64,000 bases of DNA. Source: Chitinophagaceae bacterium (GTDB taxonomy: Bacteria; Bacteroidota; Bacteroidia; Chitinophagales; Chitinophagaceae). The stretch's first letter is position 1, and the number at the start of each line of letters is the position of its first letter. Below are positions 53,724 to 62,743 of this stretch, in pieces. Position numbers and translations under genes: made by a program. The notes below the pieces were generated by a model. It was given only the letters and a program-made list of their open reading frames with translations, was not told the origin of the DNA and made no database searches. The stretch spans positions 1-64,000 of the forward strand of contig JAHBTL010000037.1 in assembly GCA_019638615.1 (NCBI GenBank). Direction: 5' to 3'.

Positions 53724-56048
53724 ATGGTTTTTCAAAAGTCACTCAGTGATACAGATATCCTGCTTGCGAAAAGCTTGAAGGATTTTATTCCTGCCGAGGT
53801 TTTCGATATTCATGTGCATCCCTATAATGCATCCCACTTCCCTAAGAACGAGTGGGCTTTTTTAAGTGGTTTTGACCGGTTGGGATGTAAAGAGCATCGC
53901 GAACGACTGCAATGCTATATGCCGGTTAAGCAATTGCATGGGTTGTATTTTGGAATGCCACGATATTCAGCCGATCGGGATGCAATGAATAAATGGGTAG
54001 CACAGGAAGCCTGGCAAAACGGAACAACGATCAGCCGGTCGCTGATGGTCGTATCTCCCGATGATGATCCGGTTAAGGTGGCGGAACAATTGAGAAACGG
54101 CTTGTTTTGCGGGATAAAAGTGTATCACTGTTATGCTGGCAGGAAAGATACCATGAATGCAGCGTTGATCGAGTATGCCCCTGAATGGATGTGGGAGCTG
54201 CTAAACGAGGTGGAAGGCGTATTGATGTTGCACCTGGTGAAAAATGAGGCAATAGACGATGCCGGAAACCAGCGTGAAATAAAGCGCTTGTGCAAAGCCT
54301 ATCCGAAAATGAAATTGATCTTGGCGCATATCGCCCGCAGCTTTAATTACCGTAATGCCCGCAATGGATTGTATAGTGTTGCAGATGTAGAAAATGTGGT
54401 AGTGGATACCTCTGCCATTTGTGAAACAGAATCGTTTAAAGCCGCACTGAAAATTCTTGGTCCTCAAAGAGTATTGTGGGGATCGGATTTTGGTGTGAGT
54501 GAAATGCGGGGACGTTGTATAACAACGGGGGATCGTTTTTTCTGGCTGCATCCCGAACTTATAGATGCGAAGTATCAATCGTCCACTGAAAGCAATATGA
54601 CGTTGGTGGGTATAGAATCTCTGTTGGCTTTAAAAGAAAGTTGCGAAGATAGCGGGCTTGACAGTGCTGATATTGGGGATATATTCCTGAATAATGCGTT
54701 AAGGCTGCTGCAGCCTCATCTGCCTTTATCCGAACATGTATCTCTTATTGATAATAAGAGGTTGTGGGGCGCTGCCAGGGAGGTCATTAGCGGGGGAACC
54801 GGGCTGTTGTCAAAAAGAGCTGAACAATTTAGTGCAGATTGGCCTGTCTTTTTTTCAAGAAGTGCAGGTTGTGAAGTATGGGATTTGAATGGAAGAAAAT
54901 ATATTGATTGTGCCGGTGGTATCGGTGCCGTATTGCTGGGGTATGGCGATGAAGAGGTAACGAAGGCGGTTACACGAAGGCTGGCCTTGGGAACGTATTC
55001 CTCCCTGGTGAATCCACAGGAACTGGAACTCGCTGACAAGCTGCTTGAGTTACATCCATGGGCGGGTAAAGTACGCTATGCCAGAACGGGAGGGGAGGCG
55101 ATGTCTGTTGCAGTTCGTATAGCCAGGGCTGCTTCAGGTAAAAGCGGGGTTGCTTTTTGTGGTTATCATGGCTGGCACGACTGGTACCTGGCTGCTAACC
55201 TTGGTGAAACCAATGCGTTAGATGGTCACTTATTACCGGGATTGCAACCCAAAGGCGTACCACGGGAACTGGCGGGCACTGCCGTTCCGTTCAGGTATAA
55301 TGACTGGACATCTTTTCAAGCTGCAATAGACAAGCTGGGTGATAATTGTGGAGTAGTAGTAATGGAACCGATGCGCTCGCAGTTCCCGGAAAATGATTTT
55401 CTTCAAAGCATTAGAAATTTTTGCTCCGGCAGAAATATAGTTATGGTGGTTGATGAAATAACAAGTGGATTAAGATACGGTTATCCGGGAGCGTTATCCC
55501 GTTATAATATTATTCCCGATGTAGTGGTATATGCCAAGGCGATGGGCAATGGGATCCCGTTCGCAGCAATAGTGGGAAAGAATGATGTTATGATGGCCGC
55601 GGACGATAGTTTTATTTCCTCCAGTTACTGGACCGATGGAATAGGTACAGCCGCCGCATTAGCCGTACTGGAAAAAATGGAAAAAGAAAATGTTTTTGAA
55701 TCTGTTTGGAAAAAAGGAATTGATCTGCAGAATAAGCTGAAAGAAATTGCCGGTAAATATCCTTTATGCAAACTTACTATTGGAGGAATGCCTTCTTCTC
55801 CAACATTTACTTTTACTTCCTCCCATGCAGTAGCAGCTAAACAATTATTTAATAGCAAAATGCAGGAAGAAGGGATTTTAGTGTCAGGGATTTTTTACCT
55901 GATGCATAAGCATGAACCGCAGCACCTGCAATTGTTTATAGAAAGGTTTGAAAAAACACTTCAGTATATAGAAAAATCTATTCAGGCAGGGCTTATTCAG
56001 GAAGACAATGAAAAAGGTTTTCAACACGGATTTACCCGCCTGGCATAA
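53724..56048 (+). CDS. Fusion protein: amidohydrolase domain + class III PLP aminotransferase domain
   Basis: This single 774-residue frame has two complete enzymes. Residues about 1-340 form an amidohydrolase-2-type TIM barrel with DIHVHP (H30, H32), LHLVKNE (H170), LAHIARSF (H202) and LWGSDFG (D255). Residues about 350-760 form a GSA-aminomutase-like class III aminotransferase with SRSAGCEVWDLNGRKYIDC, GYHGWHDW, VVDEITSGLR (D577) and the Schiff-base lysine K605 in YAKAMGNGIPF. All key residues of both are present, so both should be active. The fusion links hydrolysis (or decarboxylation) to amino transfer on one substrate. There is no sign of frameshift or merged genes. It overlaps functionally with the separate aminotransferase at 31146. 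No signal peptide, so cytoplasmic. Confidence 0.88.
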   Translation: MVFQKSLSDTDILLAKSLKDFIPAEVFDIHVHPYNASHFPKNEWAFLSGFDRLGCKEHRERLQCYMPVKQLHGLYFGMPRYSADRDAMNKWVAQEAWQNGTTISRSLMVVSPDDDPVKVAEQLRNGLFCGIKVYHCYAGRKDTMNAALIEYAPEWMWELLNEVEGVLMLHLVKNEAIDDAGNQREIKRLCKAYPKMKLILAHIARSFNYRNARNGLYSVADVENVVVDTSAICETESFKAALKILGPQRVLWGSDFGVSEMRGRCITTGDRFFWLHPELIDAKYQSSTESNMTLVGIESLLALKESCEDSGLDSADIGDIFLNNALRLLQPHLPLSEHVSLIDNKRLWGAAREVISGGTGLLSKRAEQFSADWPVFFSRSAGCEVWDLNGRKYIDCAGGIGAVLLGYGDEEVTKAVTRRLALGTYSSLVNPQELELADKLLELHPWAGKVRYARTGGEAMSVAVRIARAASGKSGVAFCGYHGWHDWYLAANLGETNALDGHLLPGLQPKGVPRELAGTAVPFRYNDWTSFQAAIDKLGDNCGVVVMEPMRSQFPENDFLQSIRNFCSGRNIVMVVDEITSGLRYGYPGALSRYNIIPDVVVYAKAMGNGIPFAAIVGKNDVMMAADDSFISSSYWTDGIGTAAALAVLEKMEKENVFESVWKKGIDLQNKLKEIAGKYPLCKLTIGGMPSSPTFTFTSSHAVAAKQLFNSKMQEEGILVSGIFYLMHKHEPQHLQLFIERFEKTLQYIEKSIQAGLIQEDNEKGFQHGFTRLA

Positions 56049-56098
56049 TAGCAGGTAAAAAATGTTTGAAAAAAAATAATACAAAAAATAGTCGTGTT

Positions 56099-57478
56099 TT
56101 AAAGCTTACGGATTGTCACCGGCCGGCCGTAAGTATAACGTCCTTCCTTGTATCCCCACCAGCCCCAGTCGTATACCACAAATATTTTATTGTCTTCCTT
56201 CGTTTCTTCCACTGCCATATAGTGCGTGGTGGGAATGCCGGATGTTAGTTGTTGTACATTGCTCCATGTATCGCCTCCATCGCTGCTTACGGCAATATAA
56301 TTTCCGTTCCAGGGATGATCCGGTTTTTGCCAGCAGGCTTTCGCAGGTATACGTATACCAAAGGCTGCTACCAGCAACCCGCTGCGTAATACACAAAGGT
56401 CCGGATTTACCACAGCCCCGATGATTTCAATGGAGCTTTCTGCAACGGGGATCCCTCTTCGTTTTACATCCAGAAACATATCTCTCCATTTTTCAGCAGC
56501 ATATACATCCCGGTCTGCAAACTGGACGGGTTCCGGTTTGCTCCAGGTTTTTCCTTCGTTGTCGGAAAAGGCTTTAAACAACTCCCGGCCGGTACGCATA
56601 AAACAAATAAGCCTTCCGGCGTGTTTGCCTTTGCTTACACGATTCAGCACCGGTTCGCCAAAGCCCTCGGTTTGCGCCTGGGGCATAGCGGTAATACAGG
56701 ATACATATTTCCAGTGACGTCCTTTATTAGAAGAGCGAAATACCATTACCCTTGTTTTCATCATCCTCACTTCATAATCCGACGGGCTTTTATCTCCTTT
56801 CTGCCAACCGTAGATCGTGGTCATCAGATCGCCGTTTGGCAGTTCAATAATGCGGCGATGCAAACGCATGGCGATGTGCGGGCGGCCGCCATCATCGGAT
56901 GACGCATAAAAGTTTGCATTGGGTATGTCAAACGTAACCGTAACCGGGCCTTTAATAGTTTTCATATCGTCTGTAGAGTAAAATATGATTGTTTCACCGG
57001 TATCCGGTTTACTACCCGGTGTTACATAGGTTTCCATCCCCAGGATGGTTCCGTCTTTCAACTGCACGGCGCCACCCTCGATATTGATATCATTTTTACC
57101 GGGAAGGACGGAGATCTTTTTCCAGGTATCTCCCTTATCCCGGGATATCACCGTGTCCAATGCAGCCGGGTAATAAATACGCTCCTGTGGCAGCGGCTTA
57201 TTATGGTTTTGCATCTGTACCACAATGGTATCATTGCGGGTGATCAGCATGAAAGGCTGCAATCCGTCATCCATCACCATCCGCTCTTCTCCATACTCGA
57301 ACGCCAGCAGGTGATCGCTGAGCACGGTAAGAGGTGTATTGCGTGCTATTTGCCAGTGTTCCCTTTCCTGGTTTTGTTTACCCCTGAATAATGTTGAATT
57401 AACAAAGGGAATCCCGGCCATTACCATGCCGGTTTGCCGTAAAAACTTTCTTCGCGAGGGATGCTGATCCATTTTCAT
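56099..57478 (-). CDS. Tat-exported sialidase-superfamily hydrolase 5
   Basis: From ATG 57478 (or 57472) the protein has a twin-arginine leader (SRRKFLRQTG); the frame continues 16 codons upstream to 57526. The mature part has Asp boxes SRDKGDTW, SSNKGRHW, SDNEGKTW and SSDGGDTW and the closing blade KIFVVYDWGWWGYKEGRYTYG. The long middle section between boxes is larger than in the other four. The Tat leader is unusual for this family, where Sec export is normal, and suggests folding in the cytoplasm, perhaps with a metal. It lies on the opposite strand to the main operon and is convergent with the fusion gene. A fragment of a related gene lies just upstream. Confidence 0.85.
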   Translation of the reverse strand: MKMDQHPSRRKFLRQTGMVMAGIPFVNSTLFRGKQNQEREHWQIARNTPLTVLSDHLLAFEYGEERMVMDDGLQPFMLITRNDTIVVQMQNHNKPLPQERIYYPAALDTVISRDKGDTWKKISVLPGKNDINIEGGAVQLKDGTILGMETYVTPGSKPDTGETIIFYSTDDMKTIKGPVTVTFDIPNANFYASSDDGGRPHIAMRLHRRIIELPNGDLMTTIYGWQKGDKSPSDYEVRMMKTRVMVFRSSNKGRHWKYVSCITAMPQAQTEGFGEPVLNRVSKGKHAGRLICFMRTGRELFKAFSDNEGKTWSKPEPVQFADRDVYAAEKWRDMFLDVKRRGIPVAESSIEIIGAVVNPDLCVLRSGLLVAAFGIRIPAKACWQKPDHPWNGNYIAVSSDGGDTWSNVQQLTSGIPTTHYMAVEETKEDNKIFVVYDWGWWGYKEGRYTYGRPVTIRKL

Positions 57479-57586
57479 TGATTTTGTTCGTGTAAAAAGA
57501 TTTTTATAGCTGATATGCTCTGCCATACCCTGTTTTCCTATTCCCGCTTTATGCCGCTTTATTTGTCTCCGAGCTCTGTAAGCACA

Positions 57587-57910
57587 TCAGGGTTTCCAGT
57601 AGGTGGTCCCGATATAATATTTTCCTAAAAGATTATAATAGTATACGGTCATAATCCTGCCGTCCTGCATTTCTATAGATTCGGGGTAGCCGATATCCCA
57701 GTTGATAAAGTCGCTGCGTAGCACCACTTCATTGTCAACATCCCATGTTTGTCCGTTATCATGACTGAAACAGGCCCTTATACCACCGGGCTCTCCGTGT
57801 CTTCCGGCACCCTCACGTATACCATAAGAAGCTAAAATGCTGCCGGTTTTCAACTGGATCGGGTCAACAGGGTGGCCGATCATCTTTGTTTTAACGTCCG
57901 TTATTCTCAT
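57587..57910 (-). pseudogene. C-terminal fragment of a sialidase-family gene
   Basis: This 107-residue frame matches only the last two blades of the sialidase-like fold: GHPVDPIQLKTGSILASYGIREG, GIRACFSHDNGQTWDVDNE (one Asp box) and DIGYPESIEMQDGRIMTVYYYN, then YYIGTTYW. The same parts are found at the end of the protein at 48554. The upstream 438 nt carry no further coding sequence in any frame that I can match, so most of the gene has been lost. It is in the same orientation as and 60 nt before the Tat-exported hydrolase. It could still be translated from ATG 57910 as a small protein, but function is doubtful. Confidence 0.65.
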
Positions 57911-58348
57911 CCTTTCATTTTTAAAATAGCAAAAGCCTGAGATAACCTGCTTACATAAAGAAAAATATTTGCACTGTCGTTAGGAAAATTCATAAATAGA
58001 CAGGAATGGAAACCAATCATGATCGGTTTACTTCCGTAACTAAGTTACTTCTTACATATACTGTAGAATGATACTATTCTCCTTTATTGTTGTACTTTTT
58101 TTGAAATGACAGGCAGTAAATTAATGATCGTTCTTTCCTAATGTATTCCGGTTTTTTCTGCATTTTTATCTGGAGCAAAGATTCTTTGGTGAACACCGGA
58201 GGCGTATTCGAAGATAAAATAAGGGTATATGTAGAATAATGGAAGGAAAAGGGGCAAAGATAATAATGGTTAACAGAGAGCTTCGACTTTGACCTTGGAA
58301 TGTAGCTTATGAGCTTACCTATAATCCACTTGCTTTGCAGGCGGCAAT
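57911..58348. other. 438-nt AT-rich gap, no feature recognised
   Basis: I found no supported gene, RNA or large inverted repeat here. It corresponds to where the missing N-terminal part of the truncated sialidase gene would have been and may be an insertion or a deletion scar. Confidence 0.5.
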
Positions 58349-59293
58349 TTATTTACGTCTTTTTTTGACATTACGTACAAAACTTTCACTAACACCTGCA
58401 AAACCGGCTATTTCCGAAATAGTGAATTTGCCTGCTGACAGCATCTTTCTCACAACTTCATGACTTTTTTGTTCTGCGCCTTTTTCTATTGCTTTTTCAA
58501 GCTTTTTTTCTGTCGTTTTAATCTTTTCTTCTGCTGTTTTAAGTTTATACTGCGCTGTTTTTTTTACAGCATACGCATCCCATTTATCCATAAGTGCTCG
58601 TTCGTACAACATATAATCCTCCTTTTTTAGATTGGCTACTTCAGAGATGTGGAATAGTTTCTTAAATATCTTCTTGTTCAAAATTACCGGAATTTTTTGA
58701 AATTTGCTCATGTTACGCAATACATGCAGCCAACGCTCCAGGTCGGTTTTTATTTCCCCTTCTTCCAGGTTGAAATTGGGCAACTCCAAAAATATAAATC
58801 CCAGCTTGTTGTAAAAGGTTTTACCGGTTTCTTCTTCTGCCAGTCTTACCCGGTGCAGGTATTTTTCGGGCGATGTACCGCTAAAATTAAAGTCCATCAG
58901 CGCTATAAGGTATACCTCCTTCAACCGGTAATCCCAATCCTTTTTGCCCTTGGGTCCTTGCTCATATAGCTTACTGGCAGTATAAAAAACAGCCCTGTCA
59001 ATAAAAAAGAGCTGTTCTGCTCGTTGCATTTCAATAATAAATATCTCGCCATCGGAACCTATGCAGATAAGGTCAAAAATGGTTTTGCGATAATGCTTTG
59101 CCGGGCCGCTGTTTTCCTGCGGGTTGTATATAATGTCTTTTATTACTTTACGACCCTTGAACAGTTCATTGAGGAAAGCGATCAGCAGATCTTTATTGAG
59201 AGCGGAGCCAAAGATCCTTTTGAAGCCGAAATCGGTCAGTGGGTCAATAAACCTTCCTATAGGTGAAGGAATCTTCTTTGAGGTGTTTTTCAT
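58349..59293 (-). CDS. Rpn/PDDEXK_2-family nuclease (PD-(D/E)XK, transposase-like)
   Basis: This protein of about 314 residues opens with the family signature FIDPLTDFGFKRIFG at about 13-27. The PD-(D/E)XK core follows: DLICIGSDGEIFIIEMQRAEQ (D, then E-x-Q). A predicted coiled coil covers about 245-280 (KLKTAEEKIKTTEKKLEKAIEK). A C-terminal HTH (ISEIAGFAGVSESFVRNVKKR) is seen in many Bacteroidota members. Family members promote RecA-independent recombination or act like orphan transposases. No terminal repeats or target duplications are visible around it. ATG 59293 is chosen from the consensus start MKNTSKK. A TATCTTTG box ends 6 nt before the ATG, implying a leaderless or very short-leader mRNA. 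Confidence 0.9.
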   Translation of the reverse strand: MKNTSKKIPSPIGRFIDPLTDFGFKRIFGSALNKDLLIAFLNELFKGRKVIKDIIYNPQENSGPAKHYRKTIFDLICIGSDGEIFIIEMQRAEQLFFIDRAVFYTASKLYEQGPKGKKDWDYRLKEVYLIALMDFNFSGTSPEKYLHRVRLAEEETGKTFYNKLGFIFLELPNFNLEEGEIKTDLERWLHVLRNMSKFQKIPVILNKKIFKKLFHISEVANLKKEDYMLYERALMDKWDAYAVKKTAQYKLKTAEEKIKTTEKKLEKAIEKGAEQKSHEVVRKMLSAGKFTISEIAGFAGVSESFVRNVKKRRK

Positions 59294-59298
59294 GTAAT

Positions 59299-59306
59299 CA
59301 AAGATA
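59299..59306 (-). promoter_or_regulatory. Bacteroidota -7 box (TATCTTTG) for the Rpn gene
   Basis: An exact TAnnTTTG match on the minus strand whose last base lies 6 nt before the ATG at 59293. The transcript would start at or very close to the start codon. Confidence 0.5.
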
Positions 59307-59421
59307 AAAAATAACAATCACTTTTTTCTTTTCGTCAATTATCTCTGCAATAATCGCCAACCACGGAAAAAAAGTATCATATTTATGCATTAAAGTAACA
59401 ATCCCTTTTACAGTATACCGG

Positions 59422-59429
59422 TAAATTTG
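59422..59429 (+). promoter_or_regulatory. Bacteroidota -7 box (TAAATTTG) for the MFS operon
   Basis: TAAATTTG matches TAnnTTTG and lies 39 nt before the GTG at 59468. It could drive the MFS-aldolase-reductase operon. No -33 element or ATGTAAATAAAAGTA box is present, so this operon seems to be controlled differently from those at 29.7 and 41.4 kb. Confidence 0.45.
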
Positions 59430-59467
59430 AAAGATCGGTACAATAACCAACACATACATTATAATTT

Positions 59468-60733
59468 GTGAACCAGCAATCTGAACCGTCCATACGTAAA
59501 TCTTCCTTTTATCCATGGCTGGTGGTAGCTATGCTATGCGTTGTGGGTTGTTTGAATTATCTCGACAGGATGATGATCACTACTATGCGCAGCTCCATCC
59601 TGGAAGAAATACCAATGACAGATGCACAGTTCGGATTACTTACTTCTGTTTTTTTATGGGTGTATGGCTTTTTAAGTCCTGTTGCCGGTTTTATTGCCGA
59701 TAAGTTCAATAAAAGCAGGATCATTATTATCAGCTTATTGGTTTGGTCGGCGGTAACCTTTCTTACTGCATATGCCAGCAATTTCGAATATCTTCTTGTA
59801 ACAAGGGCTTTGATGGGGATCAGCGAAGCATTTTATATACCCACGGCGCTGGCGCTGATCATGGATTATCACAGGGGCAATACCAGGTCTTTTGCCAACA
59901 GTGTGCATATTATGGGTATTATGGTGGGACAAAGTCTTGGTTTTATAGGTGGCTGGCTGGCAGAAGCTCATTCATGGAACTTTGCCTTTAATGTATTAGG
60001 AGGTATTGGAATAATATATGCCGTTGTACTGATATTCGGTTTAAGAGATAACAAAGAACCCGCTCAAACAGAAACTTTAGTTGAAAAGACAGACCTGGGA
60101 GATAAGCCGAAATTTTTTACAGTGATCAGGTATTTGATGACCAACAAAAATTATCTGAAGACACTGTTTACCTGGAGCATGATCGGTATTGTAGGTTGGG
60201 TGATCGGCGGCTGGCTGCCAACCTTCTACAAAGAAAAGTTCAACCTGTCGCAAACCATGGCAGGCGTGTATGCCACAGGTTATTTTCATATAGCCTCTAT
60301 CATCGGGGTATTGGTTGGTGGTTTTTTAGCAGACAGGTGGAGCCGGACCAACAGCTATGCGAGGATATTGTTGCCGATGATCGGCTTGTGCATTGCTTCT
60401 CCTGCTATTTTTATTGCCGGGTATTCTTCTGTGCTGGTGGTAGCGGTGGCTTGTTTTATGCTGTACGCCTTTACCCGGATATTTTCAGATGGCAATATGA
60501 TGCCGATACTCTGCATGGTAGTGGATCAGAAATACAGGGCAACCGCTTACGGACTGCTGAACCTTTTTGCTACTGTAATTGGAGGGGTAGGCATATATGC
60601 AGGCGGATACCTCAGGGATATCAATATAGATCTTGGGTTGTTGTTCAGGATTGCCGCGTTCCTGCTGGCAACAGGCGCGCTGTCATTGTATTTGTTGAAA
60701 CGGTCGGTGAGTAAACAAAGCCTGGAAAAATGA
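59468..60733 (+). CDS. MFS transporter (organic-anion/sugar-acid type)
   Basis: This 421-residue transporter has 12 predicted transmembrane helices. The loop 2-3 MFS motif (GFIADKFNKSRIIIIS) and the mirrored loop 8-9 motif (GGFLADRWSRTNSYARI) are present. The first helix contains GCLNYLDRMMITTMRSSI, the NYLDR motif typical of the anion:cation symporter branch that moves hexuronates, galactonate and sialic-acid-like anions. The start is GTG 59468. It would import the small acidic product made in the periplasm. Downstream, in order, are an aldolase, an aldo/keto reductase, a Gfo/Idh oxidoreductase and an SDR, consistent with uptake and breakdown of a sugar acid. Confidence 0.92.
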   Translation: MNQQSEPSIRKSSFYPWLVVAMLCVVGCLNYLDRMMITTMRSSILEEIPMTDAQFGLLTSVFLWVYGFLSPVAGFIADKFNKSRIIIISLLVWSAVTFLTAYASNFEYLLVTRALMGISEAFYIPTALALIMDYHRGNTRSFANSVHIMGIMVGQSLGFIGGWLAEAHSWNFAFNVLGGIGIIYAVVLIFGLRDNKEPAQTETLVEKTDLGDKPKFFTVIRYLMTNKNYLKTLFTWSMIGIVGWVIGGWLPTFYKEKFNLSQTMAGVYATGYFHIASIIGVLVGGFLADRWSRTNSYARILLPMIGLCIASPAIFIAGYSSVLVVAVACFMLYAFTRIFSDGNMMPILCMVVDQKYRATAYGLLNLFATVIGGVGIYAGGYLRDINIDLGLLFRIAAFLLATGALSLYLLKRSVSKQSLEK

Positions 60734-60783
60734 TCATGACAGAGGCTTCAGGATATATTAATTTTGGAAGCAGTAGTTAGAAG

Positions 60784-60826
60784 CAAAAGCATATCAAATC
60801 TCAAATCAGAAATTTCAAATTTTTCT
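60784..60826. repeat. Short copy of the TCAAATCTCAAAT repeat before the aldolase gene
   Basis: ATCAAATCTCAAATCAG and AAATTTCAAATTTTTC lie between the MFS stop and the aldolase start. An in-frame start at 60764 would translate this repeat as an N-terminal extension, which is why I place the start at 60827. Confidence 0.6.
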
Positions 60827-61636
60827 ATGGAAATGCGTAAAAGCAGGGTACTAAAAAAACTTCGTGCTGGCGAGAACGTGAGTTGTATAAAAATTAACCT
60901 GGCAGATCCCCGGGTATGCGAAATGGCCGCGCTGGCGGGTTTTGATTGTGTATGGGCAGACCAGGAACATATCAGCCAGGATTGGTCGGCGCTTGAGGCT
61001 TCTGTTTGGGCAACAAAAGCGCATGATGCGGATCTGCTGGTAAGAGTTCCGAGAGGAGCCTATAATAATTATATCAAACCATTGGAACTGGATGCAACGG
61101 GTATTATGGTGCCGCATATACTCAGCCTTGCTGATGCTAAGGAAATAATATATCATACAAGATTTCATCCCGTAGGAAGAAGAGCGATAGACGGCGGAAA
61201 TGCTGATGGCGCATATACAGGCGTAGATTTTAATCAATATTTAAAGGAAGCCAACGAACAACGTTTTGTGGTGTTGCAGATCGAAGATCCGGAACCGCTG
61301 GATGAACTGGAAGCTATTGCCGCGTTACCCGGGTATGATATGTTGTTTTTTGGACCGGGCGATTTCAGCCAGGGAATAGGCGCTCCGGGAGTATGGGACC
61401 ACCCGCTATTGATTGAAACAAGAAAAAGAATTGCAGTGCTGGCAAAGCAATATGGGAAGTTTGCCGGAACGGTGGGAAGTCCTGCCAATTTGAAAGAACT
61501 GAATGCAATGGGTTACCAGTTTGTAAGCATAGGCGCCGATGTGGTGGGGTTGAAAAACTATTACGCTTCACTGCTGCAGGCGTTTGAAAATACCTCTCCG
61601 GCGACAGACAGCAGTTCCTATATTGAAAAGCAATAG
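60827..61636 (+). CDS. HpcH/HpaI-family class II aldolase
   Basis: This protein of about 269 residues starts from ATG 60827 (or 60833). The TIM barrel has AALAGFDCVWADQEH (H48, where IDxEH is usual), VRVPRGAYN (R73), QIEDPEPLDE (metal-binding E153) and FFGPGDFSQGIG (metal-binding D179). These are the divalent-metal and keto-acid sites of HpaI/GarL-type enzymes, which split 2-keto-3-deoxy or 4-hydroxy-2-keto acids to pyruvate and an aldehyde. Position directly after an MFS sugar-acid-type transporter supports a catabolic retro-aldol step. The aldo/keto reductase starts 3 nt after its stop, so the two are strongly linked. Cytoplasmic. Confidence 0.93.
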   Translation: MEMRKSRVLKKLRAGENVSCIKINLADPRVCEMAALAGFDCVWADQEHISQDWSALEASVWATKAHDADLLVRVPRGAYNNYIKPLELDATGIMVPHILSLADAKEIIYHTRFHPVGRRAIDGGNADGAYTGVDFNQYLKEANEQRFVVLQIEDPEPLDELEAIAALPGYDMLFFGPGDFSQGIGAPGVWDHPLLIETRKRIAVLAKQYGKFAGTVGSPANLKELNAMGYQFVSIGADVVGLKNYYASLLQAFENTSPATDSSSYIEKQ

Positions 61637-61639
61637 TGT

Positions 61640-62593
61640 ATGCAAAAAAGATTTTTAGGAAATACGGGCATACAAGTTTCAGAAATTGCATTTGGGGGAG
61701 TGGAAATTGGATTGCCCTATGGTATAGGGGTGAATGGAAAAGAAGATATGATCGCTGAGGAAGATGCCATTGCGCTATTGCAGTTAGCCGTAGCAAAAGG
61801 GTTTAATTTTTTTGATACAGCCCGTATGTATGGTGTGAGTGAAAATATAATGGGGAAGGCGTTTAGGCATTGCCGTCAGGATCTCGTGCTCGCAACAAAA
61901 TGTCGCCATTTCAGGGATGCGGCAGGATTGCTTCCTTCTGATACAGAGATACGGAACCTGATCCATTTGTCGCTGAGAGAAAGCCTGCAGGCATTGCAAA
62001 CGGATTATATTGATGTGTATATGCTTCACCAGGCTGATATGGAGATACTGGACCGGCAGGTTATTGCTGATGAAATGTTGAGGTTTAAAAAATCCGGTGT
62101 GGTAAGAGCCATTGGGGTATCTACCTATACTATAGAAGAAACCCGGAAAGCCATTGAATCCGATACCTGGAACGTGATACAGCTCCCTTTTAACTTAATG
62201 GACCAGCGCCAGCAAACATTGTTTGAGCTTGCTGCAAAGAGCGGAGTGGGTATAGTAGTGCGGTCTGTTTTGCTGAAGGGCTTATTAAGTACCAGGGGAA
62301 CAGGCTTGCATCCGACACTTCAGCAGGTAGAGGAGCATATAAAAAAGTACAGCAGCCTGTTGCAAAATGGAGCATCTCTTCCTGAAACGGCAGTGAAGTT
62401 CGCGCTGTCTTTTCCGCAGGTTTCTTCCGTGCTGGTGGGCATAGATAAGGAGTCATACCTGCTGGAATCATTAAAAGCGGCGGATGGACATTATATGGAT
62501 AAAGATCGTTTACGGCAGGCGCGTTCGCTTGCCTATCCCGATCCGGCTTTTCTGAATTTGCCGCATTGGGATAAGATGGGGTGGCTGAGATGA
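61640..62593 (+). CDS. Aldo/keto reductase
   Basis: This 317-residue AKR has the catalytic tetrad D59 and Y64 (FFDTARMYG), K87 (LATKC) and H130 (MLHQAD), and the AKR ending SFPQVSSVLVGIDKESYL that positions NAD(P). It opens MQKRFLGNTGIQVSEIAFGG, a typical AKR first strand. It would reduce, or in catabolism oxidise, the aldehyde or hydroxyl product of the aldolase encoded 3 nt upstream. The repeat block 62594-62743 follows. Cytoplasmic. Confidence 0.94.
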   Translation: MQKRFLGNTGIQVSEIAFGGVEIGLPYGIGVNGKEDMIAEEDAIALLQLAVAKGFNFFDTARMYGVSENIMGKAFRHCRQDLVLATKCRHFRDAAGLLPSDTEIRNLIHLSLRESLQALQTDYIDVYMLHQADMEILDRQVIADEMLRFKKSGVVRAIGVSTYTIEETRKAIESDTWNVIQLPFNLMDQRQQTLFELAAKSGVGIVVRSVLLKGLLSTRGTGLHPTLQQVEEHIKKYSSLLQNGASLPETAVKFALSFPQVSSVLVGIDKESYLLESLKAADGHYMDKDRLRQARSLAYPDPAFLNLPHWDKMGWLR

Positions 62594-62743
62594 GACGATT
62601 TGAAATTACTATCGGCTATCAGCAGATCAAAACTATTAACTGCAAACAAGAAACTATAAACAGTAAACAACAAACCATAAAAGCAAACCACCTTGTGCAC
62701 CTTTGTGTTTCTGTGTCTTCGTGGTTCAAATCTCAAATTTCAA
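62594..62743. repeat. Intergenic repeat block joined to a start codon
   Basis: The block contains ACTATCGGCTATCAGC, AAACTATAAACAGTAAACAAC, CCTTTGTGTTTCTGTG and finally TTCAAATCTCAAATTTCAA fused to the ATG of the next gene. The last 23 nt through ATGA (62725-62747) are identical to 34625-34647. It breaks up an otherwise compact operon. Confidence 0.75.

Noticed and set aside
58349-59317. An insertion sequence around the Rpn-type gene
   Set aside because: No terminal inverted repeats or target-site duplications were found on either side. The family often exists as stand-alone genes.
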